Source of the DNA: Tubiluchus corallicola
Lineage: Eukaryota; Priapulida; Priapulimorpha; Priapulimorphida; Tubiluchidae
DNA: 31,973 nt
NCBI GenBank assembly: GCA_030141605.1
Contig: JAQGDQ010000377.1
Location: forward strand, 195,001 to 226,973
Direction of reading: 5' to 3'
Below the pieces are notes generated by a model. That model saw nothing but the letters and a program-made list of their open reading frames with translations. It was not told the DNA's origin and did no database searches. The position numbers and the translations under genes are program-made. Shown one piece after another: positions 30,904 through 31,973 of this stretch (position 1 is its first letter; each line of letters opens with the position of its first letter).

Positions 30904-31973
30904 TAAACAATACTATTATGTACAGTTAGGACTCTCTGCTTGTGCAAGCATGCTATTGGGCGCGGGTGAGCATGTGCGACACTTAGCCGGTAAATTCGCC
31001 ATTTTGTTTGTTCGTAATAACATTTAGCTGCATTTCAGTTAGTTTATTTCAGAAATTTGAAGCGCCAATTTTAATTTTAACCACTGGAAGTGGAAAATCA
31101 TGGTCAAAAAATTACCAGAAGCACAAATCTGACATACTGCCTACCAATTGTTCACCATTCCTTAACATATTTTAGAAACATTTTTCATGCGATGTGGCTG
31201 TGTTGTATACGCTGAAGTTTAAAAATACTGATTTAAAGATACTGGTATTAGTAAATAATTACAAAAATCACTTTACTAGGAATAAAATTTGATAATAAAA
31301 TATTTACAAGTACTTGCGTACATTCATTTATATGGCACATTGACTATCATTTCCTGCAGGTCCAATGATGATGGCCCTATTTGCTGCGATCTATATAGCA
31401 AATGAAAGATCACGATCTAGCATCATGCCACTGGGGGATTATTTTTCGAATCGGACTCACGGCGATGAACGGGGTGCAAAAAACCTCAAAAAATGGCCAT
31501 TTTCTAGCCTTTTTTTGCAAAACTTTTACCTCTTATTTTTGGAGGTGGGGAATATGCCAGTGGTGGTGCTGATAATTGTTGCATAACCATTCAGGAGTGG
31601 GTGTAGTAGGCATATTTGGAATTCGTGGGAGGCCCATGGCATCACTATGTTTTCCCGGACCCAACTCCCGATTTTCTTTCGAAATTTTGACCAAACAGCC
31701 TGTAGAAAATCATTCCAGCGGCACCTGGTGGGACGCTCGAAAGGAGATACATAGCTCTTTAGAAAGTGGAGGAACCAGGCTATTGGAGGTTCCATTTTAG
31801 GCAATTTTCACTAGGAAAACTGCTGACGTAAAGCCATTATACTCTGCTTATGACCTTATAGCTTTAATTCAGTAAAACCTGCTACTGGTTTGCGTTATAA
31901 ATGAAGACTAAGTAGGATGTTCGCGTATTATTGATTATAAGTGTAATTATAAGCAAAATTTTTTTCCGGGCCT
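30904..31973. other. Region after the last EGF relic; no confident gene
   Basis: From about 31360 the sequence is less AT-rich than the introns and both strands have ORFs of 70-92 codons without recognisable domains. One + strand frame (31360-31586) follows a good acceptor, ttcctgcag, in the same phase as the array and ends with a hydrophobic stretch (VVVLIIVA) and a stop. It could be a terminal exon, but there is no other support and the region could equally be a repeat. Confidence 0.3.

Overview
This is AT-rich, intron-rich nuclear DNA from an invertebrate metazoan; nothing resembles bacterial gene organisation. All recognisable host coding sequence lies on the + strand as short exons inside introns of 0.5-5 kb, and most fit one modular gene for an extracellular or cell-surface protein. 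The gene enters the window in mid-exon and no convincing first or last exon is visible. Phylum cannot be fixed from sequence alone; tunicate, cnidarian and sponge are all possible.

Layout. (1) 1-1946: one partial and one complete EGF-like exon, then a decayed EGF exon. (2) 3609-6052: a long exon carrying an EGF domain followed by leucine-rich-repeat-like sequence, then an exon with an LRR C-terminal cap (LRRCT) and a Thr-rich linker. (3) 8998-30071: a tandem array of EGF-like exons, one domain per exon, nearly all 111 or 114 nt with phase-1 introns on both sides. They fall into subtypes: L (8998, 18296), Q (12915, 19152, 25259, 27575, 29961), D (3609, 14107, 15434), G (16178), T (19780, 22885, 26387) and a G/T mosaic (24081). 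Introns are duplicated along with the exons. One Q exon has lost its acceptor AG, and a T-type relic at 30792 is decayed. (4) 30900-31973: no clear exon.

The introns are loaded with mobile DNA that can often be delimited exactly, because duplicated introns supply unoccupied sites. These include a hAT-like MITE with 8-bp TSD (833-1239) and a diverged relative (about 11885-12115), three TTAA-flanked piggyBac-like MITEs (10671, 13130, 28341), a pogo/Tigger derivative keeping the transposase C-terminus (16867-17289), a G-rich hAT-like MITE (25735-26175), a minus-strand LTR-retrotransposon fragment with primer-binding site and gag start (about 20531-22435), a tRNA-derived SINE with TSD (30222-30517) and a 1.6-kb insertion (28212-29842). 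There are also a 37-bp minisatellite and long GAT, AAT and TAG microsatellites.

How it works together: since every EGF exon is phase 1-1, any exon can be added, lost, skipped or recombined without a frameshift. The array shows recent duplication, intra-exon recombination and exon death. Many domains carry consensus sites for calcium binding, Asp/Asn beta-hydroxylation, O-glucosylation and O-fucosylation, as in Notch-type EGF arrays, but the sites vary between near-identical paralogous exons. The combination EGF - LRR - LRRCT - Thr-rich linker - expandable EGF array is unusual. A role in adhesion or recognition is inference only.
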